NCBI RefSeq assembly: GCF_029360765.1
Contig: NZ_JARKNA010000001.1
Coordinates: 434,001-498,000, forward strand
Origin: Terrimonas pollutisoli
GTDB taxonomy: Bacteria > Bacteroidota > Bacteroidia > Chitinophagales > Chitinophagaceae
Direction of reading: 5' to 3'
DNA length: 64,000 nucleotides
Shown: positions 1 to 9,500 of the stretch, piece after piece
How the letters are laid out: every line of letters begins with the position of its first letter
Numbering within the stretch: the stretch's first letter is position 1
Notes under the pieces: generated by a model
Seen by the model: the letters and a program-made list of their open reading frames with translations, nothing else
Told to the model about the DNA's origin: nothing
The model's database searches: none
Translations under genes and position numbers: made by a program

Positions 1-20
1 TTGTCCGGTAACCTCCGCAG

Positions 21-67
21 AAGTGGGAGAAACAGTCTTAGAATGGTTTCTCCCGCTTTTCTTTTTT
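21..67 (+). terminator. Rho-independent terminator of a gene left of the window
   Basis: A 13-bp stem (21-33 with 46-58, one G-T pair) closes a 12-base loop and is followed by a run of T broken by one C. It lies downstream of whatever ends before the window on the plus strand. The convergent metallopeptidase gene ends at 205. Confidence 0.75.
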
Positions 68-204
68 CCCCAAAAGCTTTGCCAGTTACTGTTTGTCTTG
101 TTTTGTGAAATTTTCCGTTTACCACATTTTGGGAAGTTGATAATTCCGCCCTGCTTTTTTTGCAAGTGTTTTTACACGTATGTTCAGAATTGTTGAAGAA
201 AGCT

Positions 205-1056
205 TTAAAGATCACTCGATTTAAACGTATCCCCCTGACCAGGGTCACCCGTTTCATAGCCTTTTTTAAACCAGTACATGCGTTGTGCAGAGGTTCCGTG
301 GGTAAATGCATCGGGAACAACATAGCCTTGCGATCTTTTTTGCAGGCGGTCATCACCAATTGCATTAGCTGCATTCAATGCTTCTTCAATATCGCCACTT
401 TCGAGGATGTTTTTCTTTTGTGTATAATGGGCCCAGACGCCGGCTAAAAAATCGGCCTGCAACTCCAGCATCACCGAATAACGATTGTATTCGGCCTCAC
501 TCACCTGGCGGCGAAGCTGGCTTACCTTGCCTGCCGTGCCATTTAAATTTTGGATATGATGGCCTACTTCATGTGCCACGACATAGGCCATTGCAAAATC
601 ACCCGGCGCATTAAGTTTGGTTTGTAAATCCTCGTAAAATGAAAGGTCGATATATACTTTTTGATCGGTCGGACAATAAAAGGGGCCCATTGCAGCGCTT
701 GCCATCCCGCAGGCGGACTCGATGCCATCCCTGAATAAAACAAGCGTAGGTTCAGGATAATCAGATCCCTGCTCTGCATACAATTTATTCCAGACGTCTT
801 CGGTTTCGGCAAGAACAACTTTTACAAATTCTGCCCGCTCGTCATCGGCGGCTTTTTCTTCAGCCGTCATTTCAGTAGTAGTTGCGCTTCCCGGAAAATT
901 TGGCGGTGGAGGCGCTGTATCACTGCTGCCACCTAAAAAGGTATACAATAAATAAACGATGACGCCGATAATACCGCCGCCTGCGGCAATACCGCCACCG
1001 GAAATCCCCCGTCGGTCGTCAACGTTTGAACTTCCTTTTCTTCCTTTCCAGCGCAT
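205..1056 (-). CDS. Neutral zinc metallopeptidase (YpfJ family), membrane anchored
   Basis: Predicted 283-residue membrane-bound zinc peptidase of the neutral zinc metallopeptidase family (PF04228). A Gly-rich segment and one membrane helix lie at about residues 20-42, then an Ala/Pro-rich linker. The catalytic domain carries HEVGH at 162-166 (two zinc His and the catalytic Glu). An ELQAD motif about 30 residues later is the usual place for the third ligand. Two Cys around 116 and 128 precede the active site, as in relatives. Length and N-terminal layout are normal for the family. Its physiological substrate is unknown. It stands alone, convergent to whatever lies left of the window and co-directional with the small membrane protein upstream. 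Confidence 0.88.
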   Translation of the reverse strand: MRWKGRKGSSNVDDRRGISGGGIAAGGGIIGVIVYLLYTFLGGSSDTAPPPPNFPGSATTTEMTAEEKAADDERAEFVKVVLAETEDVWNKLYAEQGSDYPEPTLVLFRDGIESACGMASAAMGPFYCPTDQKVYIDLSFYEDLQTKLNAPGDFAMAYVVAHEVGHHIQNLNGTAGKVSQLRRQVSEAEYNRYSVMLELQADFLAGVWAHYTQKKNILESGDIEEALNAANAIGDDRLQKRSQGYVVPDAFTHGTSAQRMYWFKKGYETGDPGQGDTFKSSDL

Positions 1057-1109
1057 AATGAATGTTTTATTTTATTATAAAAGATGGATGGAGCCAGGTA
1101 AACGAACGA

Positions 1110-1283
1110 TTATAAAGTGTATTCGCCAAATTCATGCGGGTATTTTTTTCGGTAAATTTTTGCTAACTCCTCTTCTTCTCTTACCGACTTTCTTTTATGA
1201 TCGTTCCACCACCTCATTAACATGTAAATAGTGATGCCTGCTACGACACCTGTCAAACCGTATTCAATTACCTTATTTTTCAT
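1110..1283 (-). CDS. Small single-pass membrane protein, 57 residues
   Basis: A complete ATG-to-TAA reading frame, read on the minus strand from 1283 to 1110. A hydrophobic helix at about residues 9-23 is followed by a strongly charged tail (KRKSVREEEELAKIYRKKYP). This pattern is what a real small membrane protein looks like. It is not typical of a random frame. It sits 53 bases upstream of the metallopeptidase start on the same strand and may be co-transcribed with it. Function is not recognised. Confidence 0.6.
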   Translation of the reverse strand: MKNKVIEYGLTGVVAGITIYMLMRWWNDHKRKSVREEEELAKIYRKKYPHEFGEYTL

Positions 1284-1571
1284 GCCTCAAGTTTATTAAA
1301 TAACACAATTGGTATGCCATGATAGTCCGGGAATCTTGTCAATTGAGGTTGTTGAGCTTAAGCAATTCTGGTTTATCTTCGGACGCACCAAAAGGATCTT
1401 TATGTATCTCTGTCTTTTAGCAATAATAATTGAAGTTAAGCTGAAATAAACATAAAAATTAACACATGAACATTGAATATGTTTAGGCCAGCCGTCGTCG
1501 TGGACCAATATATAAAAGGGTGAGACAATAAAGATTGGATCTTTTGATAAAACCAGTAAATATTTTTTTTG
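1284..1571. other. Intergenic region between divergent genes
   Basis: About 290 bases, AT-rich, separating the minus-strand small membrane protein from the plus-strand aldolase. It must hold both promoters, but no clear TTTG/TAnnTTTG pair, hairpin or repeat was picked out by eye. Confidence 0.4.
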
Positions 1572-2222
1572 ATGAATAAGGATGCAGTACTGTCGCAAAT
1601 TCTTTCCGGTAAAATTGTAGCGATCATCAGGGGAGCATTGCCGGAAGATGTGGTTAAAATTGCAAATGCGCTTTATGAAGGCGGTGTTAAATGTCTTGAG
1701 GTCACCTTGAATTCTCCGAATGCCCTGTATGCTATTGAAAGTATTGCTAAAAAAATGGAAGGCCGCTTATTAGTGGGAGCCGGCACTGTTTTAACGGCAG
1801 TAGAAGCTCACGCAGCAATTAATGCCGGTGCAAAGTTTATTATCTCTCCCATTTTAAGTGCAGAAGTGATTGAAGCAACGAGGCAGGCCGGTGCTGTAAG
1901 CATTCCCGGTGCATATACACCTACTGAAATATTCAATGCGTTTACAAGTGGTGGTGATATCATTAAGGTTTTCCCAGGTTCCGCAGGGCCAGGATTTATA
2001 AAGGAAGTATTGGCTCCATTACCACATATTCCGTTGATGCCGACCGGCGGTATCAGCATTGACAATATTGAAACATTCAAAAAAGCGGGAGCTGTTGCAT
2101 TTGGCATCGGCAAATCACTGGTAGATACCAGTCAAAAAGTTAATGATAAATATTTGCAGGAGATAGTCTCCAATGCGAAAAGATTTATGCAGGCGTTGAA
2201 TCATGAACCCGTTAACGAATAG
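1572..2222 (+). CDS. eda: KHG/KDPG aldolase family (2-dehydro-3-deoxy-phosphogluconate aldolase type)
   Basis: Class I aldolase of about 216 residues cleaving 2-keto-3-deoxy-6-phospho sugar acids to pyruvate and a triose phosphate. The substrate-binding EVTL motif lies near residue 43. The Schiff-base lysine is in IKVFPG near residue 132, and a PTGGI phosphate-binding loop follows. The ATG at 1572 is preferred to the overlapping TTG at 1569. The kinase gene starts 9 bases after the stop, so the two form a kinase/aldolase pair. That pairing suggests use of 2-keto-3-deoxygalactonate or 2-keto-3-deoxygluconate; which sugar acid is used cannot be told from sequence. Confidence 0.88.
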   Translation: MNKDAVLSQILSGKIVAIIRGALPEDVVKIANALYEGGVKCLEVTLNSPNALYAIESIAKKMEGRLLVGAGTVLTAVEAHAAINAGAKFIISPILSAEVIEATRQAGAVSIPGAYTPTEIFNAFTSGGDIIKVFPGSAGPGFIKEVLAPLPHIPLMPTGGISIDNIETFKKAGAVAFGIGKSLVDTSQKVNDKYLQEIVSNAKRFMQALNHEPVNE

Positions 2223-2231
2223 AACTACCAT

Positions 2232-3191
2232 ATGACTTTTTTTAGCTGCGATTGGGGCACTTCAGCATTCAGGTTAAGATTGATCGAATCGTCATCCGAG
2301 GATATCAGGACATTGGCTGAGATAAAAACAGGCCAGGGAATCGCCGCAACCTATAAGCTATGGAAAGAGGCTAGTATTAACGATGCAGAAAGAGTGGCGT
2401 TTTATCAGTCTTATCTTTTTGATCAAATACAGCAAATAGCAAAACAGGTAGATAAGGATATTAAAAACATTCCGATAGTGCTGTCGGGCATGGCTTCCTC
2501 CAGTATTGGCATGCTGGAACTTCCGTATAAACAATTGCCGGTTCATTTGGATGGATCGGATCTTTTGGTGAAAATAATTCCTTCGGTTGTGCCGGGTTTT
2601 TCTTCGAATTTGGTAATGATTTCGGGTGTAAGTTCTGAATTGGATGTAATGCGGGGCGAGGAAACAATCCTGGTAGGTTGTGATATTAAAAAAGCAAATA
2701 GGCAAGAACTGTTTATTTTCCCGGGTACACATTCCAAACATGTCAGGATAAACAACGGACAAGCACATTCGGTAAGCACTTATATGACTGGTGAGCTGTT
2801 CAGTTTGCTGGCACAGCATAGTGTTCTTTCGGGTTCAGTGCAACAAAATAGTTTTGATGAAAAATATGCTGAATTGTTTGCTGCGGGTGTAAAAAAAGGG
2901 AAAGAGGCAAACTTGTTAAACGGTATTTTCCAGGTGCGGGTGAACCAGTTGTTTGATAAGACATCGAAAGAAGAAAATTATTATTATCTAAGCGGCCTGT
3001 TAATAGGCTATGAGTTAAAAGACCTGGCTGACAAACCTGTTCCTGTTACCATTGTTGGAAACGGTGAGTTGCAAAAATTATATAGGGAGGCTCTTCATGT
3101 TCTTGGCTTGGATGATCGGGCACAATACAAAGACGCAGATGAAGCTTTGATCCGTGGGCAGTTGAAAATAGTAAAGCAATATGGATACTAA
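2232..3191 (+). CDS. dgoK: 2-dehydro-3-deoxygalactonokinase family
   Basis: 319-residue sugar-acid kinase of the DgoK family (PF05035). It opens with the ATP-binding CDWGTSAFR motif at residues 6-14. It has an LSGMASS segment near residue 84, an FPGTHSKH segment near 163 and a VGNGELQ segment near the end, all typical of the family. The expected reaction is phosphorylation of 2-keto-3-deoxygalactonate (or a close relative) to the 6-phospho form, which the aldolase encoded just upstream would split. Both genes read toward the GntR regulator at 3856, a likely local regulator. No dehydratase or dehydrogenase that would make the substrate lies in the window. Confidence 0.88.
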   Translation: MTFFSCDWGTSAFRLRLIESSSEDIRTLAEIKTGQGIAATYKLWKEASINDAERVAFYQSYLFDQIQQIAKQVDKDIKNIPIVLSGMASSSIGMLELPYKQLPVHLDGSDLLVKIIPSVVPGFSSNLVMISGVSSELDVMRGEETILVGCDIKKANRQELFIFPGTHSKHVRINNGQAHSVSTYMTGELFSLLAQHSVLSGSVQQNSFDEKYAELFAAGVKKGKEANLLNGIFQVRVNQLFDKTSKEENYYYLSGLLIGYELKDLADKPVPVTIVGNGELQKLYREALHVLGLDDRAQYKDADEALIRGQLKIVKQYGY

Positions 3192-3855
3192 CTTTTACCA
3201 ATCATAATAACAAATCAATTTTAAACCCAGCACATGAAATTTTTTAAGAAGATTTCTCTTTTTTTGAAAACGGGTTGTTTGTTTACGGGGTTATGATGAG
3301 GTGGTGAATTGAAAGCCCTGCATATGAAGTACGTTTACTGGCACCTCTTTTTCGCCTTCTATAAAACACATTTTGCTGTCAATAATTAGGCGAAAAAGTA
3401 GTGCCTTTCGTTGCCCCGCATAACACGAAGCAGGTTCTGCGAATTATAGGCTATGAACACAAAAACGACTTACAAATTATCGGAGACTTTGTGTGTTGGC
3501 CGGAAAAACGGGCGGAGCCATTCGTTTGTCCTTGATCTTTTTGTTACTCCTATGTTTGTTTTGGGATTGTCATTTAATATATCTTTTGGTCATTATTTAA
3601 AATTAAGTGAAAGGGGTGAGAGTCTATTTTGTTACAAGCAATGCTTTGGGTATATGCTGGGAAAAAGAAAGGAATGAATGAAAATAAAAAACGGTGCGTT
3701 TATGTTAGGAAAATAGTTACATGAATTGAGAAAATAGCAATTCTCGAACAACACTTTTTTTTCATCACTCAAAATAAGAGTTTGCCGTTGACGGGAATGA
3801 GGAAATTATCGCAGATATTTGTACTACATTTAAACAGAAGTAATCCTTTTAATGT
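3192..3855 (+). other. Long intergenic region with a hairpin and a possible gene remnant
   Basis: 664 bases without a convincing gene. From 3235 a frame reads about 20 residues like a signal peptide (MKFFKKISLF...) and stops at once, perhaps the stump of a lost secreted protein. A long inverted repeat lies at 3340-3405. A 74-codon open frame at 3453-3677 has no recognisable features and is not accepted as a gene. The last ~70 bases before 3856 (TTTG at 3781, ATATTTG at 3815) may hold the promoter of the regulator, but the spacing is poor. Confidence 0.5.
3340..3405. repeat. Long hairpin-forming inverted repeat
   Basis: GGCAC...TTTTTCGCCT at 3340-3357 is the near-exact reverse complement of AGGCGAAAAA...GTGCC at 3388-3405: 15 paired bases with a small internal bulge around a ~30-base loop. 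There is no T-tract on either side, so a plain terminator is unlikely. It could be a REP-like unit or the remains of a mobile element. Confidence 0.6.
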
Positions 3856-4554
3856 ATGCGCAACACCCACCCCGATGAATTAGGAATTGGCCGGATCACA
3901 CAAAAAACTATGGCAGACATTGTGGAGGTGAGATTGCGGGAATACCTGAAGAAAAAATCATTTAAGCCCGGCGATCCTCTTCCCAATGAAATGCAGTTGG
4001 CGGAGTCATTGGGTGTAAGCAGGAACGTAGTCCGGGAAGCACTGAGCCGTTTACGGATGTTAGGCATGGTGGAGACAAAGAAGAAAAGGGGGATGGTCTT
4101 ATCCCGCCCCGATATTTTGGGATCATTTGAAAGGGTGCTCGATCCACTAATCATAGATGACAATACGCTACAGGATATTTTTGAAATAAGACTTACACTC
4201 GAACTGGGGTTGGCAGATCTCCTGTACCTGCGCAAAACAAAAAAAGATGTGGAAGAACTGGAACAGATTGCAAAACATCAAAAAGTGGATAGCGGCAAAC
4301 AGGTCTTCCGGATTAAAAATGAAATTGCTTTCCATAGTAAAATATACCAGATGACCGGTAATGAAACATTGATGCGGTTTCAGAATATGTTATTGCCTGT
4401 TTTCGGTTATCTTGTTTCATTGGAGAAAGTTCCCATTGTCGGCAAGGTCACCCATATGGACCTGGTGAATATTTTAAAGACCGGTACCAAGGAAGAATTT
4501 CGGCAGGGAATGCTGCAGCACCTGCAACACCATTTTGATAAATTGAGAAAATAA
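3856..4554 (+). CDS. GntR family transcriptional regulator, FadR/FCD subfamily
   Basis: 232-residue DNA-binding regulator. A GntR winged helix occupies about residues 12-80 (VSRNVVREALSRLRMLG is the recognition helix region). An all-helical FCD ligand-binding domain follows at about 95-225. FCD regulators usually respond to acidic metabolites. E. coli NanR (sialic acid) and DgoR (galactonate) both belong to this group. It sits between the KDPG aldolase/kinase pair and the sialidase locus, so control of either is plausible. Position next to the DgoK/aldolase pair favours a 2-keto-3-deoxy sugar acid effector, but this is inference. Confidence 0.88.
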   Translation: MRNTHPDELGIGRITQKTMADIVEVRLREYLKKKSFKPGDPLPNEMQLAESLGVSRNVVREALSRLRMLGMVETKKKRGMVLSRPDILGSFERVLDPLIIDDNTLQDIFEIRLTLELGLADLLYLRKTKKDVEELEQIAKHQKVDSGKQVFRIKNEIAFHSKIYQMTGNETLMRFQNMLLPVFGYLVSLEKVPIVGKVTHMDLVNILKTGTKEEFRQGMLQHLQHHFDKLRK

Positions 4555-4684
4555 CTTTAGCAATAAGTTAGCGGCAATTTGAGTTGCTTCAGTTTTAAAT
4601 AGATTCTATTTAAATAATGTACTTTTTGGAATAAATGAATTTGACTGAGAAAAGAAATTTTTAATAGCAACTGTACTTTTTTTA

Positions 4685-5080
4685 ATGATCCACTCTTCTT
4701 GTAAAAGGAAAGATCCAATGATTGAGATGTTTTCTGCTTTTATAAGTAATAGCACCAAGGTAAATATTGCATATGGAAATAGGCTAGATACAAGTCAAAT
4801 TATTATCGATACGACAATTTCCAAAATGTCTGAAGTTGAAAAGATCAAAAACTTTATTGTGCAGAGTGGTGAAAGAGACACATGCTATCATTTATCGGGA
4901 ACAATCACTTTTCTAAATAGTTCTGAAGACGGATTTGTAATTGATTTTAGTCTGAATCCCCAATGCCCGGCTTATTGTTTTTATACTGAAGATAAACCGA
5001 TGGGCTTAAAAATGTCATATCAAAGCGGAATGTATTTATCGGAACTTCAAAACATTTTGCTGAATAATCGGTCTAAATAA
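4685..5080 (+). CDS. Hypothetical protein, 131 residues or fewer
   Basis: No family recognised. Codon choice looks like real coding sequence, though more AT-rich than the flanking genes. There is no signal peptide or membrane helix. The protein appears small and soluble, with alternating beta-like segments and a helix at the end. An in-frame ATG at 4718 is an alternative start that would drop the odd Cys/Lys-rich first 11 residues. It stands alone between the GntR regulator and the sialidase promoter. Confidence 0.55.
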   Translation: MIHSSCKRKDPMIEMFSAFISNSTKVNIAYGNRLDTSQIIIDTTISKMSEVEKIKNFIVQSGERDTCYHLSGTITFLNSSEDGFVIDFSLNPQCPAYCFYTEDKPMGLKMSYQSGMYLSELQNILLNNRSK

Positions 5081-5213
5081 AACAGGAGCCGGCAGCTTGG
5101 CAATATGACAAGGGAGCGAATAAATTTGTCATGAACATTAACCTTTAAATGTTGCTTTAGCAGCACAATTAGTCTCTTCTCCCAAACCCAATAAAACATT
5201 TTTTAGAAAAAAA

Positions 5214-5246
5214 TTTGGCAGAAAAAAACATTTATGCCTACATTTG
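5214..5246 (+). promoter_or_regulatory. Bacteroidota-type promoter of the sialic acid locus
   Basis: TTTG at 5214-5217 and TACATTTG at 5239-5246 are separated by 21 bases. This matches the phylum's -33 TTTG / -7 TAnnTTTG consensus exactly. The -7 box ends 40 bases before the start of the first sialidase gene, giving a short leader. Confidence 0.7.
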
Positions 5247-5286
5247 ATATGTCCTACAAAAGGACAAAACAACAAAATCTAACGAA

Positions 5287-6540
5287 ATGGCCTGCCTGCT
5301 TGCTAAACGGAATCACCGGCCGCCCGGTATCTTCCTAAAACTTATTGCAGCAATTGTCTTGCTTCTTTGCATCGGCAGTTGCGCCAAGAAAACCCAGCCT
5401 CTTGCCTCCACTGAAAAAGAAGAAGCTATTGAAGCAAGAGCCGTTACTCCTTACCATACCAGCTCTGTTATTTTCAACGGAGGTAACGAAAGCATTTATC
5501 ATTCTTTCCGTATTCCTTCGATCATCAAAACCAACAATGGAACACTGATCGCCTTTGCCGAAGGCAGAAGATGGAATCCCGGTGACTGGGGTGATATAAA
5601 CCTTGTCTATAAACGTTCCACCAACAATGGTTCTACCTGGTCGGCATTGGGTGAAGTAGTTGGTTCCGGGAATGGCACCTGGGGTAACCCTACTGCTGTG
5701 TATGACTGGAACAAGGGACCCAATGGAAGAGTTTGGCTTTTCATGTCTTGGAATAGCGGTGACCACACTTCCATGAGTACGATTGATACCTGGGGTGAAA
5801 GAAAAGTGTACGCCTCCTATAGTGATGATCATGGTGTAACATGGTCAATCCCGCAGGATCTTACTAATACTTTGCTTCCTCCCAACTATACCTGGGATGC
5901 TATGGGGCCGGGCATTGGCATTCAAACAAAATATGATCATCCCGGAAGGCTGATCATTCCTGCGAAAGGCAGAAATATTTACAGTGATGATAACGGAACC
6001 ACCTGGCACTACCAGCTTATTCCCTCGGGTACTGATGAGGGCACTATCGTGGAAAGAATGGATGGCAGTTTATTACGCAACGACCGGCCACAAACTGGCG
6101 AATGGAATCTTGCCAAACGAAGAAGAAAATCAACCGGCTCCATTGAAAATGGCTTTACTGCATGGACACCCGATAATGCTTTGCCGGATCCGAAATGTGA
6201 AGGTTCCATCATCCGCTACAATACTGATGACCCAGCAAGGATCATTTTTCTCAATCCCAATCATGAATCAAAGCGTTGCAACATGACGGTGCGGGTCAGT
6301 TATGACGATGGTAATAGCTGGCCTGTCAGCCGGCCAATCTTTGATTGGAACACCTGCGATTATGCAGCCATTACTATTGCTAAAGGCGGATACTCCAGCA
6401 TGATCAAGACAGCTGATTATGCCGTGGCTGCTTTGATTGAGATAAACGAAGATGTGCACAACAGCGACTCCAGTCATAAATCTATTGAGTTTCACAAATT
6501 CAATCTTCCCTGGATATTGAATGGCGCCACAGAACCTTAA
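5287..6540 (+). CDS. Sialidase family protein (GH33), predicted lipoprotein
   Basis: 417-residue exo-sialidase-like enzyme, expected on the outer membrane or in the periplasm. It begins with a lipoprotein-type signal ending in IGSCAKK (Cys near residue 33). The FRIPS motif supplies the first carboxylate-binding Arg. At least four Asp-boxes of the S-x-D/N-x-G-x-T/S-W type follow (STNNGSTW, SDDHGVTW, SDDNGTTW, SYDDGNSW), the mark of a six-bladed sialidase propeller. A C-E-G-S-I-I-R segment near residue 303 fits the region of the second and third active-site residues. It is first in a run of co-directional genes (SusC, SusD, lyase, mutarotase, transporter, second sialidase), behind a good promoter. 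Substrate could be Neu5Ac or another nonulosonic acid. Confidence 0.88.
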   Translation: MACLLAKRNHRPPGIFLKLIAAIVLLLCIGSCAKKTQPLASTEKEEAIEARAVTPYHTSSVIFNGGNESIYHSFRIPSIIKTNNGTLIAFAEGRRWNPGDWGDINLVYKRSTNNGSTWSALGEVVGSGNGTWGNPTAVYDWNKGPNGRVWLFMSWNSGDHTSMSTIDTWGERKVYASYSDDHGVTWSIPQDLTNTLLPPNYTWDAMGPGIGIQTKYDHPGRLIIPAKGRNIYSDDNGTTWHYQLIPSGTDEGTIVERMDGSLLRNDRPQTGEWNLAKRRRKSTGSIENGFTAWTPDNALPDPKCEGSIIRYNTDDPARIIFLNPNHESKRCNMTVRVSYDDGNSWPVSRPIFDWNTCDYAAITIAKGGYSSMIKTADYAVAALIEINEDVHNSDSSHKSIEFHKFNLPWILNGATEP

Positions 6541-6579
6541 TCAACTATTTGTTTACTGTTTTAAAACGATTATTTGCTT

Positions 6580-9500
6580 ATGAAAAAAATGATCTTCTGG
6601 CGGAAACTGCGAATGCCCCTCGTTTCTGCAATCGTATTTCTTTTACCACTTTTTGCGGTAGCACAAACCTATACGGTCAATGGAAAAGTTACCGACAGCA
6701 CCGGTGCTGGCATTGAAAAAGTAAGTGTAAAAGTAAAAGGAACTTCAACCGGTACTGCTACTTCAGCCGATGGCAGTTTCGCTATCGCATTGCCTTCCCC
6801 AAAAGCTACACTTGTATTTTCAAGTGTAGGCTTTATTCCGCGGGAAGTAAAAGCGGGTTCACAAACAACAATCAATGTATTGTTGGAGCGGGCCGATGAG
6901 ACGCTTACCGATGTAGTAGTAGTTGGTTATTCCCAACAATCACGGGCAAAGACCACGGCAGCGATCGCAAAACTTGATCCGCAGGAATTGCAAAACACGT
7001 CGAACCCAAACCCCGTACAGGCGATGCAGGGTAAGATTGCCGGCGTATCCATTCCTATTAATTCCGGCCAACCTGGAGCGGGTGCTACTAACATGATCAT
7101 ACGTGGTGGTACTAAAGTGGATGTATATGGTTCAGGCCAGACAAACAGCAGAGGCGATGGATTAGGAGTCGCTACCAACAGCAACCCGCTAGTTGTTGTC
7201 GATGGCGTTTTCAGATCACTCAATGATGTCGACCCTGATAATATTGCATCTATCCAGGTGATGAAGGATGCTGCGTCAACAGCTATCTACGGCGCAAGAG
7301 GTGCCAATGGCGTTATTGTAGTTAAAACAAAGACCGGGCGGTTCAATACCAAAATGAAGCTTTCGCTCAAACATCGCACTACATGGGAAACACAAGCAAG
7401 AGATTATGATTATCTCTCTGCTGAAGAATATTTAAAATTGGCAAGGACCACCGTAAAAAACAGTTATGATTTTAACGCCACTTTGAGAAATACGCTGTTG
7501 AATAGCGCTGGTTATTCTGCGGGTACCAAAGCTTTTACAGGGCCAGGCCAATATGGCAATCATATTTACACCACAGCATTATATGATAATATCGTAGCTG
7601 TGGAAGGACAAGCTTATGTAGATAACCTGTTGACGAAAGGCTACAAAACGATGGATGATCCCATCAATCCCGGCACCAAATTATTATACTACGATAACCA
7701 GTACCAGGACCTGATCTGGAATACCGGCGTTACGCAAAATGAAAACATTTCCTTAGAAGGCGGTAGCGACCGTGCTTATTATTATGTTTCCGGGGGATAT
7801 ACCGACCAGGCCGGTACATTCGCCGGCACCGGTTATAAAAGATATGATGTGCTTGGCAACTTTGGCTTTAAGGCTACGGATAAATTGCGTATTGAGGCAA
7901 TGGTCAACTATCAAAATCTCCAGCCACTTTATGTAGAAAAATTCCAGGATGAATTGATAAGAGGTGTTCGCATTACGCCGCTGCATCGCATTTATAAAGA
8001 TGATGGCAGGCCTCAATCGGGAGAAAGTTATACCGTGCGCAACCGGTTACATACTCTTTACTACGATGATGTGCGTTCTGCAACCGAACGGCTTGTTACG
8101 AGGCTTGAACTGGATTATACGATTATCAAAGGGCTTCACTTCAGACCTTCTTTCTCTTATGTGATCAACGACTTCAAATATCTTTTCCGGAGAAAGGGCA
8201 CACCGTCAACTGATTGGGCACAACCGCCTACGATACGTCAAAAATATGAATCGGTCAATCAATCACGTCAGCTGATGGTGGACCAGGTATTGCAATACGA
8301 TTTCAATATCCGGAACGATCATCATTTTACCACGTTGGCAGGATTTAACTATATCAGGAGCCAGGGCAACACAATTGATATTGGGTCGCAACGAGGTACC
8401 AATGACTATATATTCACTATTGATGAACCATCCGTTGGAGTTGTTAATGGAGTTACTACAACCAACGTTACTGATTTTGGAACCAATCTTTCCGAATCAA
8501 AATCTGCCAGCCTCTTCGGCCAGTTGTTGTACGATTACAAGACAAAATATTTATTCGGGGCTTCATTACGTTATGACGGGTTCTCCAACTTTGCACCCGA
8601 AAATAAATTTGCCTACTTTCCTTCTGTTTCCGCAGGCTGGAATATTCATAAAGAAAATTTCTTCAACGTGAGATCGCTGAGCTTGTTGAAACTGAGAGCA
8701 AGCTGGGGCGTTGTTGGTACGAGTGATTTGAGCATTACAGATACATATGGTGGTTACCGCTCTGTACAATATGCATTCGGCTCGGGCATACTAAGGTCCA
8801 ATCTTTCCAACCCCAATCTGAAATGGGAAAAAACAGAAATAACGGACATAGCCATAGATGCAGGTTTTTTAAATAACCGTATTACTTTAACCGTTGATTT
8901 CTATAACAAATTAACAAAGGACAGGCTTGACCTGAAGCCTCTTCCTTTGGAAGCTCCGTTTACAAGCATACGCTTCAACAATGGTACTTTACAAAATAGG
9001 GGAGTAGAAGTGGAATTAGGCGCAGAGGTTTTAAAAATAAAATCATTTAACTGGAAAGCTAATTTTTCTTTCGCTTACAACAGTCAGAAGATTTTGAAAT
9101 TGCCAACTAACACAAGATTGAAAAACCGCCAGGGTGGTGGAGTTATTTATGATCCAAATTCCAAATCAGATATTGAAGTAGGAGGATTAGCCGAAGGAGA
9201 ACGTCCTTTTGGTGTTTGGGTTTACCAGGTAGAAGGCATTTTTTCCACAGAAGCTGAAGCCGCTGCGTGGAATGCTACGAAAGTTGACAGGCTAGCAACC
9301 TCCAATGGTCTTACAGTAAAAAAGCACGCCGGTGATTACATTTTTTCAGATCTGAACAACGATAATATCATTGATGCGAAGGACGTGGTATTTGTTGGTT
9401 ACAGAACACCCAATTTTACAGGTGGTATGCAAAATACATTTTCTTACAAAGGAATTTCTTTACGCTTTACTATGGATTATGCATTAGGTCATATTATTGA

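Noticed and set aside
3453..3677. 74-codon open frame between the kinase and GntR genes
   Set aside because: No domain, no start context and odd composition; the region looks like non-coding DNA with repeats.
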